A stretch of 64,000 nucleotides of DNA from Cysteiniphilum marinum (GCF_014857925.1 NZ_JACYVZ010000004.1:62001-126000), one strand, 5' to 3'. Counted from the first letter of the stretch, positions 29,141-39,565 are shown. Numbers and translations: made by a program. The notes: a model not told the origin generated them from the sequence alone.

Positions 29141-30277
29141 ATTATCAGTAGCAATATCTATGCCAATTTCATGACTTGGTCTCACTAACTTATTGTCATG
29201 TATATCTTTCTTGGAACTGTATATATTAATGGGAAGCGGCATATCTTTGTTATTCTGGTTAATACAATTCAGTGTATAGGAAATCTTTTCACAAAACGCA
29301 TAATAGCTTCTTAAGCTTTCAGATAATACAACGTTACCATCTAAAAGTGTCGGGTGTAAAAACGAGTAATATACACTTTTTATAGTGGAACTCTCGGCTG
29401 TTCCAGCTAGAGAAATTATATCTGGCGGATATCGGCATTGATAGATTTCTGATAATGCATATTTGATTTCATCAATAGGGGCATCCATTGATGTAGATAC
29501 TCTAAATGCTGGCGCTTTACCTTTATGAATTTGAATTAAGTGTTTTAAAGTTTCAATGTGTTGTTGATCCAGTTTGATATTATATTGGGACAATGTTAGT
29601 GATAATTGTTCCCAATGTAATGAATTTTTCATCATCTCCACAGATGAATTTACTGATTTCCATGAGTATTGTGTAATGAAATCAGTTAATAAATGATGGG
29701 AAGGCTTGCGTTTGATGACGGGCTCTACAATCGATTTAGGGAAAAACAAGACTTTGCATGTCCATGACTGAGACTCAGCAATTGCTTTAAATAGGTGATA
29801 ATGCTGATGATAGGTTGCTGGAAATATATCATTTTTAAGATGGAAATGCTGTTGTAGCTTTTTAAGTCTTGATACTTCAGTTAGCTTTTGTAAACAAAAT
29901 ATACTTTTACTTCCAGCAGTAATTGACCAAAGTGGTTTAGCGTTGATGTTGCATAATACGTCAAGAATTTCATACGTTCCAAAGATGCCACCCTGATGCA
30001 ATAAATTTAAGGGAATTGTTCTAGTGCTATTATCAATATAAAGCTCAGCATTATTTGATAGAATTATTGACAAGGGAATATGTGCATAGTTTAAATCATC
30101 TAGCATCCCATTAGTTTGGAGCTTCCCATTAAGTAGAATGTTTTCACCATAACAATAGGTTCCTTCATAGAAAACATCATCCACTGATACAATGTCTTCA
30201 ATTGCATCAAATAATTCTATGTTTTCTTGCTTTACCGATTGGGCAACATCTTGCCATGTGCATGATTTCAATTCCAT
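29093..30277 (-). CDS. Unknown protein in the SAHH-like/methyltransferase island
   Basis: 394 residues, no signal peptide, no family recognised. The N-terminal 110 residues (IPLSIILSNNAELYI...LNLLHQGGIFGTYEILDVL) have a weak cyclic-nucleotide-binding or cupin-like look, with a Gly turn where a jelly-roll would bind ligand. The middle is charged and helical. It is on the same strand as the methyltransferase gene, 293 bp downstream of it. The AT-rich gap 30278-30570 between them contains no gene I can support. Confidence 0.55.
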   Translation of the reverse strand: MELKSCTWQDVAQSVKQENIELFDAIEDIVSVDDVFYEGTYCYGENILLNGKLQTNGMLDDLNYAHIPLSIILSNNAELYIDNSTRTIPLNLLHQGGIFGTYEILDVLCNINAKPLWSITAGSKSIFCLQKLTEVSRLKKLQQHFHLKNDIFPATYHQHYHLFKAIAESQSWTCKVLFFPKSIVEPVIKRKPSHHLLTDFITQYSWKSVNSSVEMMKNSLHWEQLSLTLSQYNIKLDQQHIETLKHLIQIHKGKAPAFRVSTSMDAPIDEIKYALSEIYQCRYPPDIISLAGTAESSTIKSVYYSFLHPTLLDGNVVLSESLRSYYAFCEKISYTLNCINQNNKDMPLPINIYSSKKDIHDNKLVRPSHEIGIDIATDNLSSSRFFRACAEVIF

Positions 30278-30570
30278 TATCTGTCTTTGTTTTTGTAGCT
30301 AAAGTTTAGTCATGAGATATCATAATTAATTACAATCAAAATTTATATATATTTACGCACTTTGCCTGCATTTATAGCAGGAGAAATCCCTGATATTTGG
30401 AGTTAAATTACTGAAAATATAACAATTTTATTGTGCGAAAAGCTTAGATATCATTTCGAACAGTTAAATTGAATGTTTAACAATAGTCTTAAGAAATTTA
30501 TGGTGGGGGTTAACGCATCATAGATGGGGTAGTGCTAGCAATACTTTTTGCTGGCACAAAAAATGGTTTT

Positions 30571-31461
30571 TTATCTTGTGATGACTACTTCTGTTTGCTG
30601 TGGGAATTTTGGACCTAGCGTCGTAACTGTAACATTGTACCCACTGCCAATTCTTGCAATATCATCCATATTCAGATAGCTTATATAAAAAGAATGATTC
30701 GTTTGATTATGGTTAATAAATCCCGATGGTCGTAAGTGATAATTGGTGATGACATCATAGGTTGCATTTAAGAATGCCAGAAACTTTTCATGAAGAGTTT
30801 CAGGCGGCGTTTCAGTATAACCATGCTCGATAATAATTGCTTTTCCATGCTGAGATAAGCATCGAAGGAAAGATGAAAACTCACTCCAGCGGCAGTTATC
30901 TTCGACATGATGCAATACCCATCGAGCAATGATAATATCATAGGATGTTTGCTCACTTTCTTCAGGAGTTACATAACATATACTATTTGATTTAATATCA
31001 GGATAGGGATCATATCCATAAACACCAACATTGATTGAATATTTTTCCTCTAAAAATGATTTTAATGATAGCTCATATTCTCCATTACCAATCCCATAAC
31101 TAAAAATATTGACATCCTTTTTTTCAAGGCAAAGCGGCTCAATCGCATTTAATATAGATTGATTGGTAATCACATTATGATAATCCCAGCAAGCCAATAT
31201 ATCTTGTGGAGCAATTAGTTCTTTGTGGTTCTGGCATGTTTTAATAAATTCATGACACAATTGGGTTAAACTTACTTCATCATTAAAATATAATTTTATT
31301 AATGACCAGTTCGTTTTGCTATATTCAATTAATCTTTCTGCGAATTCATTTGCTAAAGTATTCCCTGACTGATATAACCCAAACTCATTAAAAGTCCTCA
31401 TAAGCAGTGTTATATCGTGCAGGTTTAGCTTTATTAGATTTATGTCTTCAAGTGCATTCAT
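30571..31461 (-). CDS. Class I SAM-dependent methyltransferase
   Basis: 296 residues. The cofactor fold is in the second half: IFSYGIGNGEYELSLKSFL (motif I), GVYGYDPYPD (motif II acidic end) and YDIIIARWVLHHVED (motif IV region with HHVED). An N-terminal helical region of about 110 residues may bind substrate. A GGAGG ribosome site precedes the ATG. The substrate is unknown; the nearby SAHH-like gene suggests a link through S-adenosyl compounds. Confidence 0.8.
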   Translation of the reverse strand: MNALEDINLIKLNLHDITLLMRTFNEFGLYQSGNTLANEFAERLIEYSKTNWSLIKLYFNDEVSLTQLCHEFIKTCQNHKELIAPQDILACWDYHNVITNQSILNAIEPLCLEKKDVNIFSYGIGNGEYELSLKSFLEEKYSINVGVYGYDPYPDIKSNSICYVTPEESEQTSYDIIIARWVLHHVEDNCRWSEFSSFLRCLSQHGKAIIIEHGYTETPPETLHEKFLAFLNATYDVITNYHLRPSGFINHNQTNHSFYISYLNMDDIARIGSGYNVTVTTLGPKFPQQTEVVITR

Positions 31462-31772
31462 ATGTCCTCCCGCTAAATTGTATAGTTATTGTTTAAGTTC
31501 GATATTATCCTAATCTGTTGCACACATCAATTATGTAAAAGTTTAGACGCAATATGTCAGTTCTCTATTTTTCAAACGCGATTTTTATCAGATATGGTTG
31601 AGCATTTCAATCTTCCCATTCTCATTAGCTATTTATACGCGCTTTTTAAATTACCCACTGATTAACAGAACAAAATAGCAACCACCCTGCTAAAATATTC
31701 AACTAGTTTCTACGGCAGCTTTTGGTTATGATTGGCAAGATTTCATTTAGCAAAACCAAAGGATACGATACG
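31462..31772. other. Intergenic gap, no gene seen
   Basis: About 310 bp between the divergent methyltransferase and Tim44-like genes. AT-rich, presumably containing both promoters. I see no repeat, RNA gene or ORF worth calling. Confidence 0.5.
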
Positions 31773-32606
31773 ATGCTTAAGAAAATTGGCGTGATATTCT
31801 CATTTATGCTGTTAGCAATGTCAGGCTTCCAATTAGCTGAAGCTAAGCGTTTTGGCGGTGGCTCAAGCCATGGTTATAGTCGCTCAGCACCGACACAAAC
31901 ACACAATAGCACAGCTGCTGGCAACACTGCTCAGAAAAAAGGTGGCATGGGCACCTTTGGCAAGATCTTAACTGCCCTTGGATTGGGTGCACTTTTTGCT
32001 TGGCTCTTTAGCGCGCATGGTATGACAGGACTGCTTATCGTTATTGCATTGATCGCACTCTTTGTTTTCTTTATGCGTAGGAAAGCCATGCAGCAACAAA
32101 TGCACAATAGTAACACTAATGCTTCACCTAACCAAGCATCACCATTGCATAGCGCTGCTAATGCCTTTACAGGCAATGCACAAGAAAGTGCAACTGAGCA
32201 GCACGATCAATCAGCGCAAGTAAGTAATGGCATCGTTAATGGTCAATTAGCTGATGGCACACCTGAGACTGTCTTTAATCACCAAGCGTTAAATTTATTT
32301 AACCAACTACAAGCTTTAAACAATAAAGAAGGTCTTGAAAAGATCAGAAGCTATATCACTGAAGATCTCTATCACAGTGTCTTAAATGACATCGAGCACA
32401 ATGATGAATTAGCACAATTTAAAGATTTGAGCTGCAAAGTCATTAGCTGTGATCGTCAAGTAAATCAATATATTGCAAGTGTCATGTTCGTCGGACAAGT
32501 CAAAGAAGATGCCCATAGTGACTGGCAGAACTTTGAAGAAATCTGGCATTTCACACGCAAAGATGGCGAGCATTTATGGCAAGTTGCCGGTGTTCAGCAG
32601 TTCTAA
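31773..32606 (+). CDS. Tim44-like-domain membrane protein
   Basis: 277 residues from the ATG at 31773 (AAAGGA 9 bp upstream; the open frame reaches 31722). Signal or first helix (GVIFSFMLLAMSGFQLAEA), a Gly/Ser-rich segment (FGGGSSHGYSRSAP), two helices around residues 65-100 (ALGLGALFAWLFSAHGMTGL) and a soluble C-terminal Tim44-like domain ending EIWHFTRKDGEHLWQVAG. Found widely in proteobacteria; function uncertain. Confidence 0.82.
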   Translation: MLKKIGVIFSFMLLAMSGFQLAEAKRFGGGSSHGYSRSAPTQTHNSTAAGNTAQKKGGMGTFGKILTALGLGALFAWLFSAHGMTGLLIVIALIALFVFFMRRKAMQQQMHNSNTNASPNQASPLHSAANAFTGNAQESATEQHDQSAQVSNGIVNGQLADGTPETVFNHQALNLFNQLQALNNKEGLEKIRSYITEDLYHSVLNDIEHNDELAQFKDLSCKVISCDRQVNQYIASVMFVGQVKEDAHSDWQNFEEIWHFTRKDGEHLWQVAGVQQF

Positions 32607-32616
32607 AATTCAAAGG

Positions 32617-34098
32617 CTACATATAGCGCGCTTTAATATGCTCGATATAAGCGCTCGCATCTAAACTTTTACCACTAGCCTTTGTGACCAGCTCATCAAA
32701 CGTATATAGCGAGCCATATTGGTGAATATTATGATTAAGCCAGCTCATTAATGGCTTAAAATCACCTTTAGCAATACTTGACATAATTTTTGGATTGCTG
32801 TGCTTCGCTGCAGCAAATAATTGCGCTGCCAATAATGCTCCCAATGCATATGATGGGAAATAACCAAAATCACCAGATGACCAATGTACATCTTGCATGA
32901 CACCATCTTTATAATTATTCGTCGTATCGACCCCAAGATAATCGCTCATCTTCTCCTGCCAAATAGCCGGCAAATCTGCCACCGTGATTTCATCAGTAAA
33001 GAGCGCTTTTTCAATCTCATAGCGCAAGATTACATGCAATGGATAAGTGACTTCATCGGCATCAACACGAATAAAATCAGGTCTCACCTTTAATAAATGC
33101 GTCATCAAGTTATCTTTTGATAAGCTGTCATTTTGACCAAAGTGACGTTGTGCATATTGCGCAAGAATAGCAATAAACTCAGGGCTACTACACACCTGCA
33201 TTTCAACAAGCAATGATTGGCTCTCATGCACTGCCATGCCCAATGCTTTGGCTACAGGTTGTGTAATATACTTTTGCGGCAAACCCATTTCATACAAGGC
33301 ATGTCCTGTTTCATGACATACCGATAAGGCGCTGGATAAAAAGTCATGTTCATTATAGCGCGTGGTAATGCGTACATCAGAAGGCACTCCGCCACAAAAA
33401 GGATGCTGTGAAGTATCAATGCGACCATGGTTAAAGTCAAAGCCAATAATACGCATCAGATCTTGGGATAATTCATGCTGCTTATCGATGGCAAAGCTTT
33501 GGTTAAATGGCAAACTTACCCTACTTCTTTGCTTATCAACAATCATTGGAATGGCTTGTGGCAAAAAGTGTTTAAGCTCATCAAATATCGGATCGATGTA
33601 TTGTCTATTGACACCTGGGGAGAACTCATCAAGCAGCGCATCATAGGCATCAACACCATAATACTCTGCTTTGATCTTTGCTTTTTGTTTTACCAAGGCA
33701 ACGGTTTTGCTCAAAAGCGGCATGAAGTCATGCCAATTGTTTTGACCACGCAGCGTGCGCCATGCTTGTGTCGACTCTTTGGTTGTCACCGCCAAGTCCG
33801 CCACTAAACGCTCAGGCAAAATCGTCGCATTAACAACAGCTTTACGCATATGCTTAATATTAGCCAATTGCCATTGATTTAAAGCGCTTTCATCGACATC
33901 CTGCAAACGACTCACCACTTCAGGTGAGTTTAACTGCTGATGAATGGTTGTTGTGAGACTGGCTAATGCACTATTGCGCGCTCTAGCACCTCCTATTGGC
34001 ATCATCACATCCTCATCCCAGCACAACATCTCAAGTGCGTGATTAAGATCATTAATATATTTGAACTTATCGTGTAAATACTGATAGTTTTTATCCAT
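32617..34098 (-). CDS. Carboxypeptidase Taq (M32 family metallopeptidase)
   Basis: 493 residues from the ATG at 34098 (GGAG 9 bp upstream). The zinc-binding HExxH is CHETGHALYEMG near residue 262; the third ligand is in AVHESQSLLVEMQ. M32 enzymes trim C-terminal residues from peptides in the cytoplasm. It starts 4 bp after the stop of the ArnT-like gene, so the two are cotranscribed. Confidence 0.93.
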   Translation of the reverse strand: MDKNYQYLHDKFKYINDLNHALEMLCWDEDVMMPIGGARARNSALASLTTTIHQQLNSPEVVSRLQDVDESALNQWQLANIKHMRKAVVNATILPERLVADLAVTTKESTQAWRTLRGQNNWHDFMPLLSKTVALVKQKAKIKAEYYGVDAYDALLDEFSPGVNRQYIDPIFDELKHFLPQAIPMIVDKQRSRVSLPFNQSFAIDKQHELSQDLMRIIGFDFNHGRIDTSQHPFCGGVPSDVRITTRYNEHDFLSSALSVCHETGHALYEMGLPQKYITQPVAKALGMAVHESQSLLVEMQVCSSPEFIAILAQYAQRHFGQNDSLSKDNLMTHLLKVRPDFIRVDADEVTYPLHVILRYEIEKALFTDEITVADLPAIWQEKMSDYLGVDTTNNYKDGVMQDVHWSSGDFGYFPSYALGALLAAQLFAAAKHSNPKIMSSIAKGDFKPLMSWLNHNIHQYGSLYTFDELVTKASGKSLDASAYIEHIKARYM

Positions 34099-34102
34099 TG
34101 TA

Positions 34103-35836
34103 TTACGCTCCATGCATAAAGGCTGATTCTGCTAAGGGGTGGTTGGTTAGCAAGAAGCGCTTTGGTGTTTCTGCTAACAAATACCCTTGATAAGGCTGCC
34201 CTGCTTTAAAGTAAGCATTGTAATTATTCTCATCGGTAAAGACAAACACACGGCGATCGCTTTGCCACACTGGCCAGAATTGATCTGCGGTTCTTAGCGT
34301 TTTATCTGCACCTGAATTTGGCATTTTGGCAGTATTAGCAAGCTCACCTTCATTAGCAACAATCCACGTCAATCGATCCAAATAAAACTGTGCATCATAA
34401 TAATAACCACCATAATTTGCGACAATGGCATGCGGGTAGGTTTTAAGCAAGGGCGCGACAATATTCGTCAATGGGCGCACACTTTTTTGCGCAAAATACT
34501 GAGAACCTGACCAACCTAAGTTCAAGATAATCATCATCGCACAGACAAACCATAGCATAATCGCTTTGAGATTATTGCGCTTCAGATAAATAAACCCTGC
34601 AATGGCAGTGATAAGAGAGACAATAGCCGCTGGCCAATAGAAACCTGCAATTCCACCAAAAAACATCGCAAAGTTAGGAATAAATGGCAAGATCACAAAA
34701 GCAATTGCAATAATAATGAAAAACACCAAGGCAACAATAATGCTCGCTTTGGTTGACTTACGTAATCTCGATTCGTTAAGTATCTTGTCAATGCGTCGCG
34801 CGATCAAGATTGCAAAGGGTGTCACTATTGGAATTAGGTAGCCCATTAAAATTGATTTTGAAAACGCAAAAAATAGCAAAATTGCCATACCCCAGACAAA
34901 CAAAAACCATTCATTTTCATGCTTTTTGCGCGTTTTAAACTTAGTGAATACTGATTTAAAGACTTGTGGTAAAAAGCCAAACCACGGGAAAAAGGCAATA
35001 ATGAAAATACCAAAATAGACAAACTTGCTCATTTGTCGCCCTTGCTCGTCCGTCGCATAACGCAAGATTTGCTGAACAATCACATAATAATGAAAAAATT
35101 CAGGGTGCTCGTTATTAACTGCAACAATCCATGGCACTGAAATGATTAATACGACGATTAAACCAAGATATAAGCGATAATCTAATAGCAGACGATATTT
35201 ACCAACGATAAGCGCCCATAAACCGATAATCATCATCGGAAACACAATACCAATGAGTCCTTTAGTCATTACCGCAAGGCCTGAGAAAATAAAGGCATTT
35301 AATAGCCATATATTTGCTTGCCAACTTGTCTGGCGATATTGTCTTGATGCCCAGAATGACAACATGGTTATCGTTAAGAAAAAGGCGACACCGGCATCAA
35401 GATTTAGATAGCGCCCACCACCTAAATATAAGATCGATGTGCCCGTAATCAATGCAGCCCACAGTGATACACGGCGCTTTTGATAGACAATACGACAAAC
35501 GATATACACAAACCACACACCAATAATCGATAATACTGGATTAGGCAGGCGTGCCGCCCAAATATTAAAGCCAAAGATTTTGAGTGATAAAGCAGTTAGC
35601 CAATAAATCATTGGTGGCTTTTCAAAGTAAATCACACCATCTAAGTGTGGCACGATATATTGGTGATTGACGACCATCTCACGCGCAATCTCAGCATAGC
35701 GCCCTTCATCAGGCGTAAACAGTACCGGCAGACCGTAAAGACATAAGGCAATTGCCATAATGATTGTTATCAATAACAAATCACACCAAAATACGCGATC
35801 CATTTGCCAACGAAGGCGACTTACCTTTTTTTCCAT
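34103..35836 (-). CDS. ArnT/FlmK-like lipid A glycosyltransferase (GT83)
   Basis: 577 residues with about a dozen transmembrane helices. The first periplasmic loop has the catalytic acidic motif TPDEGRYAEIAREMV, followed by HLDGVIYFEKPPMIYWL, both typical of undecaprenyl-phosphate-sugar:lipid A transferases. In Francisella the homologue adds galactosamine to lipid A. The donor sugar here cannot be told from sequence. Confidence 0.85.
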   Translation of the reverse strand: MEKKVSRLRWQMDRVFWCDLLLITIIMAIALCLYGLPVLFTPDEGRYAEIAREMVVNHQYIVPHLDGVIYFEKPPMIYWLTALSLKIFGFNIWAARLPNPVLSIIGVWFVYIVCRIVYQKRRVSLWAALITGTSILYLGGGRYLNLDAGVAFFLTITMLSFWASRQYRQTSWQANIWLLNAFIFSGLAVMTKGLIGIVFPMMIIGLWALIVGKYRLLLDYRLYLGLIVVLIISVPWIVAVNNEHPEFFHYYVIVQQILRYATDEQGRQMSKFVYFGIFIIAFFPWFGFLPQVFKSVFTKFKTRKKHENEWFLFVWGMAILLFFAFSKSILMGYLIPIVTPFAILIARRIDKILNESRLRKSTKASIIVALVFFIIIAIAFVILPFIPNFAMFFGGIAGFYWPAAIVSLITAIAGFIYLKRNNLKAIMLWFVCAMMIILNLGWSGSQYFAQKSVRPLTNIVAPLLKTYPHAIVANYGGYYYDAQFYLDRLTWIVANEGELANTAKMPNSGADKTLRTADQFWPVWQSDRRVFVFTDENNYNAYFKAGQPYQGYLLAETPKRFLLTNHPLAESAFMHGA

Positions 35837-35904
35837 CGTGTCTATAACCTATATTTGAAGCATTTGAAGCTCAAAAGATTATATACATGTCAGATGATAT
35901 TTTA

Positions 35905-35922
35905 CAGTGGCATATACCACTG
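35905..35922. terminator. Short perfect hairpin between nusB and the ArnT-like gene
   Basis: CAGTGG-catata-CCACTG forms a 6-bp stem. It lies just downstream of the nusB stop on the minus strand. There is no long T-run, so termination is uncertain. Confidence 0.35.
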
Positions 35923-35931
35923 ATCAGAAAT

Positions 35932-36366
35932 TTAGAATGACTGCTGTCTCATTTCTTTAGCAATTTTATCCAAGAGTCCATTGACGAAACGGTGTCCCTC
36001 TTCAGTGCCTAGCTCTTTTGCTTGATCAACATACTCATTTAAAACCACCTGATAAGGTACATCTAAGCAATCGATAAGCTCATAAGCCCCTAAGCGTAAA
36101 ATCGCCAAATCGATTGGGTTGATTGACGATAAATCATTAATCGCATAATGGTTGATTTTCTGATCAATCGCTTCTTTATTCTTATCGACACCATCGATTA
36201 AACGATAGAAAAAATCCCACTCAACAGGATGACGATCAACATTATCAGCATAAAACTGAAGTTTCAATTCGTTGACTTGTGTATGCGCCAATGATTGCTG
36301 ATATAAAGCCTGCACGGCATGAAAACGCGCGCGTCTGCGCTCTTTGACTTTTAGTGACATCGGCAA
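35932..36366 (-). CDS. nusB: Transcription antitermination factor NusB
   Basis: 144 residues, all-helical NusB fold: RRRARFHAVQALYQQSL at the N terminus and LNEYVDQAKELGTEEGHRFVNGLLDKIA at the C terminus. It partners NusE/S10 in rRNA antitermination. ribH, its usual neighbour, is absent here. Confidence 0.95.
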   Translation of the reverse strand: MPMSLKVKERRRARFHAVQALYQQSLAHTQVNELKLQFYADNVDRHPVEWDFFYRLIDGVDKNKEAIDQKINHYAINDLSSINPIDLAILRLGAYELIDCLDVPYQVVLNEYVDQAKELGTEEGHRFVNGLLDKIAKEMRQQSF

Positions 36367-36538
36367 AACCTTAAAAATGCTAGCTCAGTTAAAATACGAT
36401 CGCAAATTATACCCAATCGCCAGATAATGTGATAGCGCTAATTATTTTTTTATTAAACTTTGAGCCTCAAGTACTGATTTAACCGATTATTAATCTATAC
36501 TCAACTTAAGTTTCCATGGAGGACGATAAGGATAACCT

Positions 36539-38491
36539 ATGGCAAAGCATATTAATCGCTCAAAAGGCACGCTTGAGGAGGTCATCACCTTAAAGGCACA
36601 TACTCGCTTGATTAATGCCATGCTTATCTTAATTGCTATTTCATCAATTTTATTAAGTACATTGTCGGTATTTCGCGCGTTTGATAGTGGCTGGTCGCTT
36701 AAATACACTTTGGACTTATCTTTAGCTTTAGCCTTGGTTGTTTTGATGCTTTATCGCGCCAAGCTAAGCAACAAAGCCAAATCACATATTATTATGATTG
36801 TTGCCGCGATAGCCATCATTAATGATTATTTATTTTATGGTCTACTATCACCTGTTAGCATTATCTACGGTCTTGCTATTGTTTATGCTTTAAGCTTTTA
36901 TGCCGAGAAATCTGCACTGATTTTTTCAAGCACAATACTTATTACTGTAGCAATTATTACCTGTCTGCATATAACCATGTGGCACGATAGGCATATCCAA
37001 CCTATGACTTATCTTGGTTCGATTTATTCGTGGCTGTTATTAATAGGCTTATTGATATTTAGTTTACTATTTATCAGCTTTGTGATTATCTCGATGCGTC
37101 GCTTAACTTCACGCTTATTGCAACATGTCAATGATCGCAATGCATTACTTAGCAAAAAGGCTGTACTTTTAGAAGAACTTGCGATGACCGACAGTCTGAC
37201 TGAACTGTATAATCGCCGAGCTTTTTTGAATGTTGTTAAGAAACTACTCCCCGTCACTAAACACCATCACTATATTTTAGTGATTGATATCCGCCAGTTT
37301 TCACGTATCAATGATACCTATTCGCATGATACAGGTGACAAACTATTAATCGCTTTTTCACAACGTTTAATTGAAACTTTACCCAAAAGTAGTATTGCTG
37401 CGCGCACTGGCGGCAATGAATTTAGCATCCTTGTGACACTCCCGGTGAACGAGGATATACAAACATTTGGCAGCCATCTACAAGAGAAAATGCAACAAAG
37501 CTATCGCTTAGACTACAAAACACTAAGCATTACCACAACATTAGGAATAGCATTGTTTACGCCACAGCTGGATTACACCTTAAATTTACGGCGCGTTGAT
37601 TTAGCGTTATTTTATGCCAAGAGTCACAAACAAGACTGTGTTACCTATGATGAAACTATTGATAATTTCTATCATACGGAACAAACCCTTGAAAACTATA
37701 TGTATGAAGCACTTGCCGAGAAATCTTTCTACTTCCATTTTCAACCGCTTGTCGATGGGCATAATGGGACCATCATTGGCTGTGAGAGCCTTATTCGCTT
37801 AAATCACCCTGAGCTTGGTAATATTCGTCCAGATATTTTTATTCCAATTGTGGAACGTATGGGGCTTGCCGATAAGCTCAATTACTATGTCGTTAATGAA
37901 GTATTATACTATTTCTGTCTGTTAGATTTAGTACCCTCCAAACATTTTAAACTTACTCTTAACATCTCCCCAGTTGTTTATAACTTTCCAGCACATATGC
38001 AATCATTGATTGAGCAAATTAAACAACATCCTGTTCCCAAGTGGCTTAATATTGAGTTTGAAATTACTGAATCTCAACTGATGCAGCATTTAGAAGGCAA
38101 CTCATTAAATATAAACCAAATGTTTGCACAACTTAAAATGCATAATATCGGATTATCAATGGATGATTTTGGCACGCAATATTCATCTCTTAATCGCTTT
38201 ATCAATTACAGTTTTAATACAATCAAGATTGACAAAAGCTTCACACAACGCCTTGATCAATCACACAATCAACCTGTCATTGGTGCGGTTAAAGCCATTG
38301 TGCTATTAGCCAATGAGCTCAATATCAATCTGATTGCTGAGGGCGCTGAAACCAAAGCACAAGTGGATAAACTGATTGAGCTAGGCTGTGATTGCATCCA
38401 AGGTTATTATTTCTATCGACCGATGCCAATTAAAGAACTCATACAAAATTTAACTCAAAACTGGTCACAGCACAATAATCAAGCCCAGTGA
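36539..38491 (+). CDS. Membrane GGDEF-EAL cyclic-di-GMP protein
   Basis: 650 residues. Several N-terminal transmembrane helices (about residues 20-190) act as a possible sensor. The diguanylate cyclase domain has ARTGGNEFSILV, GGNEF instead of GG(D/E)EF, so synthase activity is doubtful. The EAL domain keeps the catalytic residues: CESLIRL (ESL), LNISP, EFEITES, MDDFGTQYSS, IKIDKSF, AEGAET and QGYYFYRP. It is most likely a phosphodiesterase. GGAGG lies upstream, with spacing slightly long. Confidence 0.9.
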   Translation: MAKHINRSKGTLEEVITLKAHTRLINAMLILIAISSILLSTLSVFRAFDSGWSLKYTLDLSLALALVVLMLYRAKLSNKAKSHIIMIVAAIAIINDYLFYGLLSPVSIIYGLAIVYALSFYAEKSALIFSSTILITVAIITCLHITMWHDRHIQPMTYLGSIYSWLLLIGLLIFSLLFISFVIISMRRLTSRLLQHVNDRNALLSKKAVLLEELAMTDSLTELYNRRAFLNVVKKLLPVTKHHHYILVIDIRQFSRINDTYSHDTGDKLLIAFSQRLIETLPKSSIAARTGGNEFSILVTLPVNEDIQTFGSHLQEKMQQSYRLDYKTLSITTTLGIALFTPQLDYTLNLRRVDLALFYAKSHKQDCVTYDETIDNFYHTEQTLENYMYEALAEKSFYFHFQPLVDGHNGTIIGCESLIRLNHPELGNIRPDIFIPIVERMGLADKLNYYVVNEVLYYFCLLDLVPSKHFKLTLNISPVVYNFPAHMQSLIEQIKQHPVPKWLNIEFEITESQLMQHLEGNSLNINQMFAQLKMHNIGLSMDDFGTQYSSLNRFINYSFNTIKIDKSFTQRLDQSHNQPVIGAVKAIVLLANELNINLIAEGAETKAQVDKLIELGCDCIQGYYFYRPMPIKELIQNLTQNWSQHNNQAQ

Positions 38492-39565
38492 TATGACAAG
38501 CAGGATAATCATCGCTAAACCGCCGGCTAACAATGGCTTACCGCCTGATTTAAGCAAGACAATCAGATCGGTATTTAAACCCACTCCGACCATTGCCATC
38601 GTCATACAAAAAGCAGAAATCTCGGCAATATAATGGCTTACTGAAAGATCAATTAGTCGATCTAGAAAGCCAAATAACCCCAAGGTATTTAGCACAACCA
38701 CTGCCAAGAAATATAAAATAAACTTAGGGAAATACTGATGCCACGGCACTTTCTTTTGCACTTCACCATCCGTTTTATTGGCTTTATGATGCCTAATGCC
38801 GATTAGCATCACCATCGGCGCAAGAAGTAAAATCCTGACCATCTTAACAATCGTTGCTGTTTGTCCGGCAATCGCACCAAAAGCAAAGCCTGCTGCCACC
38901 ACTTGTGGCACTGCTTGAATGGAGGTCCCCGCCCATACGCCAAATTGAAACTCATCTAGACTCAAGGCATGTCCCAGTAACGGCAAGACAAAAATGGCAA
39001 TTAAACCATATAACGACACGATTGTCATCGCAATCGCCACTTGCGTTTGATTGGCTTTGACAACGGGAGCTGCTGCAACAATTGCTGAACCTCCGCATAT
39101 TGCCGTACCAATGGTGATAAGGGCTGACATCTTCTCATCAACACCTAAGCGCTTACATAACCAAAGCGTGACAATATAGGCAATTAATAAACAAATGAGG
39201 TTAATCAATAATGCTTGTCCTGAAACTTTAAGCACCGAAAGCAAATCAAACTTCACCCCCATTAGCACGATGCCTAATGGCAATAGCGATTTTGCCGCAA
39301 AATTGGCACCTGGAGTGAGTTTCTGCCACAAGTGCGCTGAGCTGATCACACCTTGCAAATTTTCCTGTTGATGAGCTGCTGCTTTATGACGAAAGAACAC
39401 ATTGCCAAAGATAATACCAATGATAATTGATAACACCATCGGCTCCAATGGATGAACTTCTAAGCTTTGATGATAAATCGTAAAAGGGGCAAAGGGTAGA
39501 AAAGCCACGATATAGGCAATAACAGCTAATAGCGCACAAAATATGAGCCCTACTATTTTACTCAT
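38465..39565 (-). CDS. YeiH/UPF0324-family membrane protein
   Basis: 366 residues, about ten transmembrane helices. Family segments ITIGTAICGGSAIVAAAPVV and VWAGTSIQAVPQVVAAG are present. Annotated elsewhere as a putative sulfate exporter; the real substrate is not established. Its stop overlaps the 3' end of the GGDEF-EAL gene by 27 bp (convergent), and its start overlaps the rsmG stop by 4 bp. Confidence 0.88.
   Translation of the reverse strand: MSKIVGLIFCALLAVIAYIVAFLPFAPFTIYHQSLEVHPLEPMVLSIIIGIIFGNVFFRHKAAAHQQENLQGVISSAHLWQKLTPGANFAAKSLLPLGIVLMGVKFDLLSVLKVSGQALLINLICLLIAYIVTLWLCKRLGVDEKMSALITIGTAICGGSAIVAAAPVVKANQTQVAIAMTIVSLYGLIAIFVLPLLGHALSLDEFQFGVWAGTSIQAVPQVVAAGFAFGAIAGQTATIVKMVRILLLAPMVMLIGIRHHKANKTDGEVQKKVPWHQYFPKFILYFLAVVVLNTLGLFGFLDRLIDLSVSHYIAEISAFCMTMAMVGVGLNTDLIVLLKSGGKPLLAGGLAMIILLVISLGLIIVL

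Noticed and set aside
22200-31500. tRNA or other structured RNA genes in the accessory gaps
   Set aside because: No T-arm GTTCRA context or cloverleaf was found by eye; a covariance-model search would be needed to exclude unusual RNAs.
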